A stretch of 64,000 nt of DNA from Corynebacterium hansenii (GTDB taxonomy: Bacteria > Actinomycetota > Actinomycetes > Mycobacteriales > Mycobacteriaceae), in assembly GCF_030408795.1 (NCBI RefSeq), contig NZ_CP047211.1, positions 806,001-870,000 of the forward strand, read 5' to 3'. The position numbers and the translations under genes are program-made. This document shows, in pieces, positions 38,223-46,254 of this stretch; the first letter of the stretch is position 1, and each line of letters opens with the position of its first letter. Below the pieces are notes generated by a model. That model was given only the letters and a program-made list of their open reading frames with translations, had not been told where the DNA came from and ran no database searches.

Positions 38223-39482
38223 TCACCGGCCGTACAACGCGCGGCGTACGCCGTCGACGAGGCGATCAAAGGCTCCGGTCTGCGACAACCCCTGAATTTG
38301 GACTTCGTATCCTTCGACCGCCATGTAGTCGACCGTGATGCGATCAAATCGCCGCCATTCCCCCAGTGCCAGGTCAGACGGTGACGAGATCGCGGGGTAA
38401 AGCAGGTACATTATGTCAGCCTCGGCGGCCTGCAGGAACGCAAGAGACTCGTACAGGTCGGTCGCGTTAATGACAGGGGTTCGCCCGAGTCGGGTCTTAT
38501 ACTTCGCATCCAGGAGGAATTGAGCGGTACCATTCTCCATCGGAGAGATGTCTGGCTTGACGACTATGTTTTCAGTTCCGCGATGGCCAAGAAGCCACTC
38601 ATGCTGGCCCTCGACTGACATGTCCGGGAGTGCGCGGCGAAGTAGCTCTTCACAGAGGGACTCCCATGCGGACCAGGTCGATAGGATGAACCCAGGTCCA
38701 CTGAATGAGCCATCGTCCAAATTGAGCCCCAAACCTTCGATCACTAGTCGTGCAAGGTCGTATGCCTGCTGCCAGCTCTGGTGGCGTGGGGTGAGCGGCG
38801 GAAACGTCGTGGGGACGCCCGTCTGAGGGGACAGCTGCCTTGCCAACTGCACGAGCTGGCTCTGGGTGTCGGCATCGGGAACTTCAGGCGACAGGATCTG
38901 GGCCGCTGCCGCCAAAGTGGCGTTGTACGGGTTCTGTCGGGTTAGTTCTAAGCCCGACACAGCAAACCCGTCTGCGTCCGGAAGGAAGATCGTCTCCCAA
39001 TCGACGTCGCCGTCGATCGAAAAATCGAGACGCCGCCTTCTTCGGTAGCCACGGATTGGGCGGCGCCGGTTCTCAGCGTGACTGTCGAGCAGCGACATTG
39101 CGATGAGCGTTGCTAGGTCGCCGCGCTCCTGAGTTGCAGCGGAAATCTCATCGTGGAGAAACAAGTGGCCAGTCTTCGCGAGAACAGCGAGGAGAAAAAA
39201 GTCAGTGCGCCATGTGGGGTTGCTCGGGTCCAAGAACTTGGGTACCACCTCAAGCTCGACTATCGAGTTTAGACGCAAGACTCCAGCGACGCCGTCAACC
39301 TTCCAAGTATCAGAGCCGATTGCTGTAATGGGGTCCTTTTTGTAGCCCAACTGAAGTCGGACCCGCTCGTTGAGTTCGGCCAGCTGGAGTAAAACTTCGC
39401 CAGCAGAAATTCCGCTCATTTCTGCAATTTGCTTGGTGGTGCCGGGTCGCTCTTGGAGTTCTTGGAAGGTAAGTCGCTCCAT
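38223..39482 (-). CDS. mcrC: McrC-like restriction endonuclease subunit
   Basis: This 419-aa protein is the nuclease partner of McrB-type AAA+ motors. The C-terminal PD-(D/E)xK site is visible: KPDIS with Asp311, then LLDAKYK with Asp325-Ala-Lys327. The N-terminal half (WKVDGVAGVLRLNSIVELEVVPKFL, then FLLAVLAKTGHLFLHDE) matches the McrC N-domain that docks on McrB. A basic patch RRRPIRGYRRRRRLD is at about 140-155. It starts 5 bases after mcrB and is last in the operon. It appears intact. By family knowledge it cleaves only when activated by the McrB motor; the DNA target here is unknown. Confidence 0.85.
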   Translation of the reverse strand: MERLTFQELQERPGTTKQIAEMSGISAGEVLLQLAELNERVRLQLGYKKDPITAIGSDTWKVDGVAGVLRLNSIVELEVVPKFLDPSNPTWRTDFFLLAVLAKTGHLFLHDEISAATQERGDLATLIAMSLLDSHAENRRRPIRGYRRRRRLDFSIDGDVDWETIFLPDADGFAVSGLELTRQNPYNATLAAAAQILSPEVPDADTQSQLVQLARQLSPQTGVPTTFPPLTPRHQSWQQAYDLARLVIEGLGLNLDDGSFSGPGFILSTWSAWESLCEELLRRALPDMSVEGQHEWLLGHRGTENIVVKPDISPMENGTAQFLLDAKYKTRLGRTPVINATDLYESLAFLQAAEADIMYLLYPAISSPSDLALGEWRRFDRITVDYMAVEGYEVQIQGLSQTGAFDRLVDGVRRALYGR

Positions 39483-39487
39483 AGCGT

Positions 39488-40597
39488 CTAGTCCGTCGCG
39501 ATCAGCATCAAGAGCTTGTAGAGTTCCGAGGCAGAAGGTCGGAGAGGGCCGATGATCCGCCGAACTCGCTGGCCGGCGAACAGTTGTTCACTCAGGGAGT
39601 AGACACTCCTGCTGCTCTCGGCCCGCAGAATGTCGGAAATGGCCCGGGTATTGCCGTAGAAAACTTCATCGACGTGGCCTCGCAAGGTCGCCCAAGCAGT
39701 GGCTACGTATTCCTCCGCAGACCTAAGGCCGGCGAGATCAGGAGATGCATGCATAAGAGCGCCGTGCCCAAGTTGGTAAGCGGCACCCCGTCCAAGCATA
39801 ATCTGCTCATTGATTCTAGTGAATGCTTGAACTAGGGATTCGTAGTAGTCCCCTGGGTCAAGCGGCTTGTCAGGCAGGGGAGTGGGGGCCCCAAGATTGA
39901 AGTGCGTGCGGAGCACACTCTCGTCAGGCTCCAGTCGGTGAATGTGCCATCGCCTCAGAAAAGCAACGTCGAGCGGCTCGACGCTGGTGTCGGCTTCGTT
40001 CATGGCGGCCAATATGTACAAGTCAGTAGGTAAGGCAAACGACTCATGATTGCCCTGGTCTCCGAGTATTTCGAAGAATTGGGTGGAATTCGTGGCTTCA
40101 CCATTCGTGGGCAGACGTTTGTCTGGCTCAAGCCCAACGAGGGCACTGCCGAATGCGGCGACAGCCGGGCCTCGGTTGATTTCATCAACGATCACGAGCG
40201 CTGCATTTCCAGCAATTCGCGCCTTCAGTGCGGCTCGATGGAGTGTGCCGCTGGTTACCTCGAATACGCCAGCTTCGCCGACTTTCGGGACCAGCCCTCG
40301 CATGAAGTCTCGGTATTTGGTGTTTTGGTCGAAGACTGTTTGAAAAACTTCGCGGCTGTGGATTTGATCCGGACTTGGAAACCATGCAGGGATTGGACTG
40401 AGCTCTGCGGGAACTGGGATAGCGCCGGTGGGTGCGCTCCCGGTCCTACTATGATCCCACTTGAATAGCTCACGAATCTCATTGAGAAGTCGCGACTTCC
40501 CCGTTCCGGGAGGCCCTGTGATGATCACGTTCTTGCGGGTCGCGAGGGCCTTGAGAATATTCTTCGCGTCAGAGCTGATGCTGGATTCAGTCGGCAT
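39488..40597 (-). CDS. mcrB: short McrB-like AAA+ motor
   Basis: This 369-aa protein has Walker A GPPGTGKS (28-35), Walker B LVIVDEI (134-140) followed by NRG, and the McrB-type signature MNEADTS (199-205) with arginine finger LRRW (214-217). Classical McrB has an N-terminal DNA-reading domain of 150 or more residues before the motor. Here the motor starts at the N-terminus, and the reader seems to be missing. ATG at 40597 overlaps the 186-aa gene's last 11 bases (ATGCCGACTGA), so translation is coupled. A longer frame to 40717 only reads the overlapping gene. The family hydrolyses GTP; this one may use ATP or GTP. Confidence 0.85.
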   Translation of the reverse strand: MPTESSISSDAKNILKALATRKNVIITGPPGTGKSRLLNEIRELFKWDHSRTGSAPTGAIPVPAELSPIPAWFPSPDQIHSREVFQTVFDQNTKYRDFMRGLVPKVGEAGVFEVTSGTLHRAALKARIAGNAALVIVDEINRGPAVAAFGSALVGLEPDKRLPTNGEATNSTQFFEILGDQGNHESFALPTDLYILAAMNEADTSVEPLDVAFLRRWHIHRLEPDESVLRTHFNLGAPTPLPDKPLDPGDYYESLVQAFTRINEQIMLGRGAAYQLGHGALMHASPDLAGLRSAEEYVATAWATLRGHVDEVFYGNTRAISDILRAESSRSVYSLSEQLFAGQRVRRIIGPLRPSASELYKLLMLIATD

Positions 40598-41147
40598 GGC
40601 AGTAACCCTTCCCCGTGACGAAATCGTAGTATCCTTGAACTGTGCGGCTCCCCTTGTGTGCACCCGCGGAGGCCATGCAATTAAGGATTTGTGTGCTGAC
40701 CTCAGGAGCCCAGACATTTTTCGCCTTCAGGTCGTTCTCGTAAGCGTAGTCGCACCTAACCATAGAATTTGAGAACTTGGTGAATATCACGAAGACGCGG
40801 CCGCGATTAGTGGCCGGGAGCTGGCCGCCGAGCGCTGGGCTCGCGTGAATGCGCGAGATTCGATCCTCGCTTGGTCGGGCATTGGTAGGTGGCCAGTATT
40901 GAAGCTGAGTTGTGGCGAGCTGCTGGTTGGTGTCGATGTAGGAGACCTTCGCGACTCGGATCGGCTTGCCCCCTCGCCCCACCCCGGCCTCGGTAAAAAT
41001 CTGATGCATGATCGGACGGAAAGCTCTCCACGGAAGCCGTAGGTCTCTCGCGCCACCTCCGGTTTGCGAGTTATTGGACGCTGCGATGAGCTTTCGGAGA
41101 TCGCCGGCTACGATCTCCTTATAAACGAGCAGGACTGGGCGAGTCAC
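40587..41147 (-). CDS. unrecognised 186-aa protein of the McrBC-methyltransferase operon, candidate DNA-reader
   Basis: I do not recognise this protein. It begins MTRPVLLVYKEIVAGDLRKL and has a central RLPWRAFRPIMHQIFTEAG. It includes the phrase GRVFVIFTKFSNSMVRCDYAYENDLKAKNVW and ends VQGYYDFVTGKGYCHAD. It has no membrane segment or clear catalytic motif. It overlaps the methyltransferase by 4 bases and mcrB by 11, so all three are probably made in fixed ratio. Because the McrB here has no N-terminal DNA-binding domain, the simplest guess is that this protein supplies target recognition in trans. This is inference from context only. Confidence 0.6.
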   Translation of the reverse strand: MTRPVLLVYKEIVAGDLRKLIAASNNSQTGGGARDLRLPWRAFRPIMHQIFTEAGVGRGGKPIRVAKVSYIDTNQQLATTQLQYWPPTNARPSEDRISRIHASPALGGQLPATNRGRVFVIFTKFSNSMVRCDYAYENDLKAKNVWAPEVSTQILNCMASAGAHKGSRTVQGYYDFVTGKGYCHAD

Positions 41148-43297
41148 TGGTGGCCTCCTGATGCGTACTCCGCCGGGATGTATGGGATGGCGCCAGCAAT
41201 TTGAGCTAGGCGTGCACGATCTGCACTTGAATGCTGAACACCCAAAATCTTAGCCAATTGTTCGAGAACTGAGTCGGCGGTGATTGTGGAGCGGTCTTCA
41301 CCGAGGATTGTCGGCTGTCCCCGATCTATCAAAGGAAAGTCACGAAGGACGATCTCCATGTCCGAAATGTTCATCCCCCATGCAGCTGCAACGAGAGCGT
41401 CAGATCTGGCACGCCACTGACCAACCTCCCACGCATCCACTGAAGAGTCCCCCTCCGCGTCGGTCAGCCGTCGCGCGAGAGCGATGAGTTCGCGACCTGT
41501 GTCCGAGGACTCGTGGATTCGCGGCAGCGTTAGCGTGTCAAGCAAGAAGAAGTTGACGGTGGTAGTGACGATACGGCGAAGCATCCAGTCCACGACAAGG
41601 GAGTTGGCCAGCACAAGGAACAGATCCTCTTTGTCGGTTGAGCCGTCGTCGAACGACAACGTCGGAACCTTATTTCCACACACGACTCCGGGGGGGACCC
41701 GGGCGGCCAGGAGCGAACGTTCATTGGTTTGTCCAGTGATGTCTCGGAATCCGATTCGGGATCTGCTGGTCCGCCGACGCGCCCCAATTTTCAGGGCGCC
41801 AGATGGTACATGCCACTGCGTCTGCAGTGTGGTCCGGGAAAGAGACTCTGGCGTCCAGATGGCAGATCGTCCCTCGCCGGACCGATAGGTCTTTGCACGC
41901 CAACGAAACTGGCTCACGTGACGCCCTTCGATCAGCGGCAGCGTATCGGTGCTTGGGCTACGTTGGAACGATTTTCGGTCCGAGGTCATGTCCACTTCGC
42001 GAAGGTACGTGGGATCCCAAGGGCCTGTCGGGTCGCCGATAGCGTGCGCGTTGGAAGCGAGTCGTGAGTATAGGTTCCATTCTTCAGCCGTACGAACCTC
42101 AGGGATGCTCAGGTCGGGCCGGACTTCTGCCAGCCGGGTGCGGCTCAGATGGACGGCGTTAGCCGGGAGGGCACCGGTGCGGTCTGCGACCTTCAAGGAA
42201 ATGGGGCGTTTACGGCCGCGACCGATCGTCGCCACGATCGAGAGGAATTTGAATCGAGTGTCGATGGCGAAGTGGTTGGCGCGGTTTTCGATGACGGAAA
42301 CGGAGAGTTTACGCGCCAAGGAGATGAGTTCGCGGCGGAGGCTTTCGGTCCCTTGCGATCGGATGAGGCCGGCGGGGAGTAGCAATGCGAGGACACCTTC
42401 ATCCGCGGCGATGCCCATCCCAAGTTCGAGGAACAGCTTGTAGAGGTCGTGCTCTCCACGTCCTTGAAGGCGAGTACCGGCCGCCACCGTTTCGATGTAC
42501 GTCAACAAGGTCGACCGATCGTGAGTTAGGTCCAAATCGACATCGTAGCTTTCGCCGTAGGAGCGAGTTGCGCCAGCCGCTTTAGCAGTTTCGTGGCGGG
42601 ACACGCGCAGCTTCTCCCAAGGGGGATTGCCGATGACGAGAGCAGCTCCGAAGGGCGCGACCCGAGCCCAGACGTCGGGGCTGCGGAGGCTGTCCTGAAG
42701 AAGGAGCCTGGTTGCAAAGCCTTCGATTGCCGAGAGGTCTCCGGTGAGGCTTGCCACCGAGAGCAGTGCCCCGCGCAGCGCGTTTGTAGAGAGATCGGCG
42801 CCTATGAGGCGATCGCGAATGACCTCGTCACGTCGCGCACCTGCGGGCACCTGCATTACAGCCGCAGCGAGCAGCGCTCCTGATCCGCATGCGGTATCGA
42901 CCCATGGGCCATCAGTGGTCACGTTGGGTACTGCAGAGGCAGCTAGCAACTCGGCGAGACGCCAGTCGGTGTAGTAGGCGCCGGTTTTGCGCTGCTGGGT
43001 CTGTGGTATTACCTCTCTGCTCAGAGCTGAAAGTGCCAGGGCTATCGGTATCCCGGTGCTCGCGATACTTCCGAGGACTTTTTCCGCCCAGGGGAACGGG
43101 TCTGTCTGTAGGTGCGAGGGGTCGCGTCGCATGAGCCGTTGGAAGTCGGCCAAGTCCCAACCCCCTGCTGTGGACGAAGCTGCCTCCAATACGGCTAGGC
43201 GAGCGTCTGTGCGGCTACCTTGGGGAAGGACTTCAGCAGCAGCTTCGTCAAGGATGCGATCAGCGTGCGCGAGGAGGCGCTGTTCAAGGCTTTTCAC
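41144..43297 (-). CDS. N6-adenine-type DNA methyltransferase, Eco57I-like
   Basis: This 717-aa protein has a helical N-terminus (1-100), then QQRKTGAYYTDWRLAELLA, the X-motif of gamma-class amino-methyltransferases. The S-adenosylmethionine motif I is VDTACGSGALL (133-143), and the catalytic motif IV is VIGNPPWEKL (221-230, NPPW). The C-terminal half resembles a target-recognition region, with LVLANSLVVDWMLRRIVTTTVNFFLLDTLTLPRI. NPPW fits N6-adenine (or N4-cytosine) methylation, not 5-methylcytosine. No PD-(D/E)xK nuclease motif is evident at its N-terminus, so it looks methyltransferase-only. ATGA overlap with the upstream D12 gene. Confidence 0.82.
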   Translation of the reverse strand: MKSLEQRLLAHADRILDEAAAEVLPQGSRTDARLAVLEAASSTAGGWDLADFQRLMRRDPSHLQTDPFPWAEKVLGSIASTGIPIALALSALSREVIPQTQQRKTGAYYTDWRLAELLAASAVPNVTTDGPWVDTACGSGALLAAAVMQVPAGARRDEVIRDRLIGADLSTNALRGALLSVASLTGDLSAIEGFATRLLLQDSLRSPDVWARVAPFGAALVIGNPPWEKLRVSRHETAKAAGATRSYGESYDVDLDLTHDRSTLLTYIETVAAGTRLQGRGEHDLYKLFLELGMGIAADEGVLALLLPAGLIRSQGTESLRRELISLARKLSVSVIENRANHFAIDTRFKFLSIVATIGRGRKRPISLKVADRTGALPANAVHLSRTRLAEVRPDLSIPEVRTAEEWNLYSRLASNAHAIGDPTGPWDPTYLREVDMTSDRKSFQRSPSTDTLPLIEGRHVSQFRWRAKTYRSGEGRSAIWTPESLSRTTLQTQWHVPSGALKIGARRRTSRSRIGFRDITGQTNERSLLAARVPPGVVCGNKVPTLSFDDGSTDKEDLFLVLANSLVVDWMLRRIVTTTVNFFLLDTLTLPRIHESSDTGRELIALARRLTDAEGDSSVDAWEVGQWRARSDALVAAAWGMNISDMEIVLRDFPLIDRGQPTILGEDRSTITADSVLEQLAKILGVQHSSADRARLAQIAGAIPYIPAEYASGGHQ

Positions 43298-44361
43298 GCG
43301 CGCACCGTCGAGCGTTGGTTGTTGCCGGCCTGCTGAGTAAGCGGGGTCGGTTGCACCTCGATCACGTACTCTTCGACTGTGTCTGCTTTTGCCGACGCTC
43401 GCGCATTGGGCCGGTAACGGCCGATCGTCTTGATGTCGTGTAGCGTCACTTGGCCGACTCCACTCATGGCGTTGAGAAGCTGCTCACGCGGAACGTGCCC
43501 CTCGTTGCTGTAGCTGAGAAGGATCCGCCGTGCGTTGGTCCCACGAACCAGGCGGGTGAGAGCGTCGAGAGCTCGTGTCTTGTAGCAGTAGTCCGACGCC
43601 TTATCCTTCCATGGGCGCAGTCCGGTTACGCCGCCGACGACTGGGGAGTCGCCCGCATGAATCGTCTCCAGGATGTGGTAGTAGGCGCTGTACTGTCGCT
43701 TCGTGTATGGAGGATCTAGATAGACGGTGTCGTTGATTGTGGTCGCAACTGAGGTCACATCTCCAACGGACGCACGGAGATCAGTTGTACGTCTAGGGAG
43801 TTCGCGGGCTCGAACCTGTACCGGGCGGAGTGCCGTGGAGGACCAGTCTTTTAGGAAACAGCCGTAAGTACCGGAAATGTTTGCAACGCTGTTGGCAGCT
43901 TGCAGCAGATCAGCGATCAGAAGCTCTTCCTCAAGGTTGGACAGGCGCCCGGCCGCGGCCCACGTGGCGATCTGAGCTCTCATTGAGTCGAGTCGTGCGG
44001 CGTTGTGCTCGGTGAAATAGCGGCGCTCAACTTCTCCGGTGAGTGCTGACGCCGGGCTGTACTCGGAGTGCAGGAATCCGGGCTTGGCAGTGACTGCATT
44101 GAGTTTATTGACGGCATTGTTGTATCCGCCTAAGCCGACGAACGGGACGTTGCCCTGCCCAACCGTCGCGCCAATGCTCATCGCGACGGCCGACGGCAAG
44201 GCATCGTTCACCGAAACGTTCCAGCCTCGCGACGCGGCTGCAGCGGCGACCGCACCGGTGCCGGAGAATGCGTCGATGAAACGTCCGCCGCGAGGATCCC
44301 CCGCTAGGTCGACGATCGCGTCCGCGACGCGCGCCTTGCTCCCGATGTAGCGAACTCCCAC
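43294..44361 (-). CDS. DNA adenine methylase, D12 class
   Basis: This 355-aa protein has motif I FIDAFSGTGAVAAA (28-41) after the GSKARVADAI start typical of the Dam/D12 family, and catalytic DPPYTKRQYS (Asp216-Tyr219). The target is predicted to be adenine N6. The start is GTG at 44361 with a strong AAAGGAGGAGG ribosome site. It is the first gene of a five-gene minus-strand operon whose members overlap or nearly touch, ending with mcrC. Two methyltransferases of different classes in one operon may modify the two strands of a non-palindromic site; that is inference. Confidence 0.85.
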   Translation of the reverse strand: MGVRYIGSKARVADAIVDLAGDPRGGRFIDAFSGTGAVAAAAASRGWNVSVNDALPSAVAMSIGATVGQGNVPFVGLGGYNNAVNKLNAVTAKPGFLHSEYSPASALTGEVERRYFTEHNAARLDSMRAQIATWAAAGRLSNLEEELLIADLLQAANSVANISGTYGCFLKDWSSTALRPVQVRARELPRRTTDLRASVGDVTSVATTINDTVYLDPPYTKRQYSAYYHILETIHAGDSPVVGGVTGLRPWKDKASDYCYKTRALDALTRLVRGTNARRILLSYSNEGHVPREQLLNAMSGVGQVTLHDIKTIGRYRPNARASAKADTVEEYVIEVQPTPLTQQAGNNQRSTVRA

Positions 44362-44431
44362 CGCTCCTCCTCCTTTGCCCTGCGCAAATCAGCGCAGCAG
44401 ATGCTCTCTTCTAGTTATCACTCGAACGCTA

Positions 44432-45019
44432 TCAGTCGAGGACGCTCCCACTAGCGTCTTGTGCTCGGCACAGCCGGTAGGTCTCGGCCGTTGTTCGCCT
44501 GGCATTCGGGGGTGGTACCTCGACCATGAGCCTTCTTAGCTGCTCGAATGCCGCTGAGGTGACGCTGGACGCGATCTGCCTCCGGATGGTTGAGACGTCA
44601 ATGAAATCTACCGCCTGAACCGCCACCATTCTGTCCCCGGCATGGAGCTTTCGTCCCGACTTGCGGTCGTCGAGCTTCGCGGTCCCACGTGCCCATCGGA
44701 TGCAACCATCATCCGAACCTGTCGACACTGAGCTTGTCGTTGTCAGATAAGCACTGTCTACAAGACTCGGGGCGTGACAGGCCATTTCCTGCATCTGGTT
44801 GTACGCCCGCAGGTACATGATCCTCAGTGGTTCGTGGGGAATCGGATTGCTGTTCTCGGGGTTCTCCTGCCGATACCTCTTTTGCATCGCTTTTTCGAGA
44901 CCCGGCAGGCGTTCCTCGAATGCCTGTTCCATCTCAATCTTCTTATCCTAGACGGAAATCGGGTCTGCGGGCAGCCCGAGCCGGCGGTGTGCCGCTGCGA
45001 TCATCTTCCTGCTGAACAT
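44432..45019 (-). pseudogene. hypothetical gene interrupted by an in-frame TAG
   Basis: ATG at 45019 has a good AAGGAG site and encodes MFSRKMIAAAHRRLGLPADP. It meets TAG at 44948-44950 (codon 24) and then continues in the same frame for 172 codons to 44432. An internal ATG at 44932 could restart translation (166 aa: MEQAFEERLPGLEKAMQKRY...) but has no clear ribosome site. I do not recognise the product. It is rich in Arg, Glu and Thr with no membrane segment. Either it is a fresh pseudogene or the 166-aa form is the product. Confidence 0.55.
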
Positions 45020-45078
45020 GGGGGACTCCTTGTTGTCGCGGGTCGGTTGAAGGGAAACGATGGTGAGAGGCCGCAGAA

Positions 45079-45399
45079 CTACGGGCGCATCGAGTAGGGA
45101 ATCTGCAGATCATCCGGCTTCGCCAGGATTCGCCGCGCAGTCTTGAGGTGCCTCTCCGACAGGATGTCCTCGGTGTACTTCTCGACCGCCATGGCCCACC
45201 ACAGTGTCCGTTGGTTCGGGCAATTCGGGCAGCATCGGGGGCTGATCACTCCGAACTTCCCGTGATCCGGGGGATAGTCCCAGCCGGCGTTGAACGCCTC
45301 GTGACGGGTGAGAAGTTCCTCCTTGCCGCAGACCTCGCAAATGTGCGGGAAGCGCCAATGGTCCATGTTGGGCGGCACTCTCGTATCACTGCTGGGCAT
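45079..45399 (-). CDS. small zinc-ribbon-like hypothetical protein
   Basis: This 106-aa protein has two CxxC knuckles, ICEVCGKEE (Cys21, Cys24) and CCPNCPN (Cys57, Cys60), likely to bind zinc. Between them is LTRHEAFNAGWDYPPDHGKFGVISPR. It ends in a Lys/Arg-rich helix. The ATG at 45399 overlaps the previous gene by 14 bases, implying translational coupling. It is not recognised beyond the zinc ribbon. The 59 bases between it and the interrupted gene hold nothing. Confidence 0.6.
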   Translation of the reverse strand: MPSSDTRVPPNMDHWRFPHICEVCGKEELLTRHEAFNAGWDYPPDHGKFGVISPRCCPNCPNQRTLWWAMAVEKYTEDILSERHLKTARRILAKPDDLQIPYSMRP

Positions 45400-45709
45400 G
45401 TACACCTCGCTGGAAGGGCGGGCAGTAGTGCGCCGCGTCGGAAACCGACACAACCGTGATGTCCTCGACGTGAACGCTCGCGCCCTCCGTGGAAAGCGCC
45501 ACGAGCTGCTCTCGCGTGATCAGAACATCCCCATTGGATAGTTCTTCCGCCACCGTCGCGGGGTAGGCGGACTCCACCGCCCGAACTCTGATTTGGTGCC
45601 CCGCAGGAACGATGATCCCCCACGACTTCGGATCGTCGAGTTTTGCCAGGAGCGTGGTGATGTTGCGTTCGGTGAGTTCGAGCCTGCGGTGTTCTTCAAA
45701 CCACTCCAT
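45386..45709 (-). CDS. hypothetical 107-aa protein, first of a two-gene unit
   Basis: It begins MEWFEEHRRLELTERNITTLLAKLDDP, then contains GIIVPAGHQIRVRAVESAYPATVAEELSNGDVLITREQLVAL. No known domain is seen; it looks like a soluble alpha/beta protein. A strong AAAGGAAAGG ribosome site precedes the ATG. It overlaps the zinc-ribbon gene by 14 bases. The context (accessory island, lower G+C) suggests phage, plasmid or defence origin, but no function can be stated. Confidence 0.6.
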   Translation of the reverse strand: MEWFEEHRRLELTERNITTLLAKLDDPKSWGIIVPAGHQIRVRAVESAYPATVAEELSNGDVLITREQLVALSTEGASVHVEDITVVSVSDAAHYCPPFQRGVHAQQ

Positions 45710-46254
45710 GGTGGCGCCTTTCCTTTTGGTGTGTGTACTGCCGCAGCCGATGGTAGGCGGACCTGCGGATCGCCGAACCGCGCCTTCGAACGTCTTTGTG
45801 GCCAGAAGGGTTCTCTTATTCGGTTACCGTCGTCCACCTTCGAGGAGATGAGGAATGCAACACCGTTATCCGTTGGCTCATTTGGAACGTTCCGCATCTA
45901 CGGCCTTCGGAGACGGTCCGCGATTCCACGCCGCGCACGACGACGAATTCGCCGGAACGGCCTCGCGGACGGTTTATGGCACTAACGTGTCCACGGTCCC
46001 TCCGCTCGTCCGAGCCAACACGCAATCCACGTAGCAGGACCGATGACACCCACCCGCACCGAAGCAGACGCCGCTGCTCGGCAGGCCACGCCTCGTATCG
46101 GCAGGACATTGCTCACCCGCGAGTGCAGCCACGAGCCACGCGGCAGGCTCATTCGTAGTGGGTACAGCAAAGACGTAAACGCCGAGGCAAGCGATCAGGT
46201 GACCGCTTTCACCGGCCGGCACGTCGTGAAGCAGCCATCAGGGGGCGATCGCTG
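45710..46254. other. 545-bp region with no convincing gene, one weak small frame
   Basis: A 70-codon frame (46043-46255) whose TGA overlaps the next ATG could be a coupled leader peptide, but it has no ribosome site and its sequence is unrecognised. One dispersed 11-mer variant (46222-46232) marks the return of host-like sequence. The rest shows nothing I can name and may be remnants of an integration event. Confidence 0.35.
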
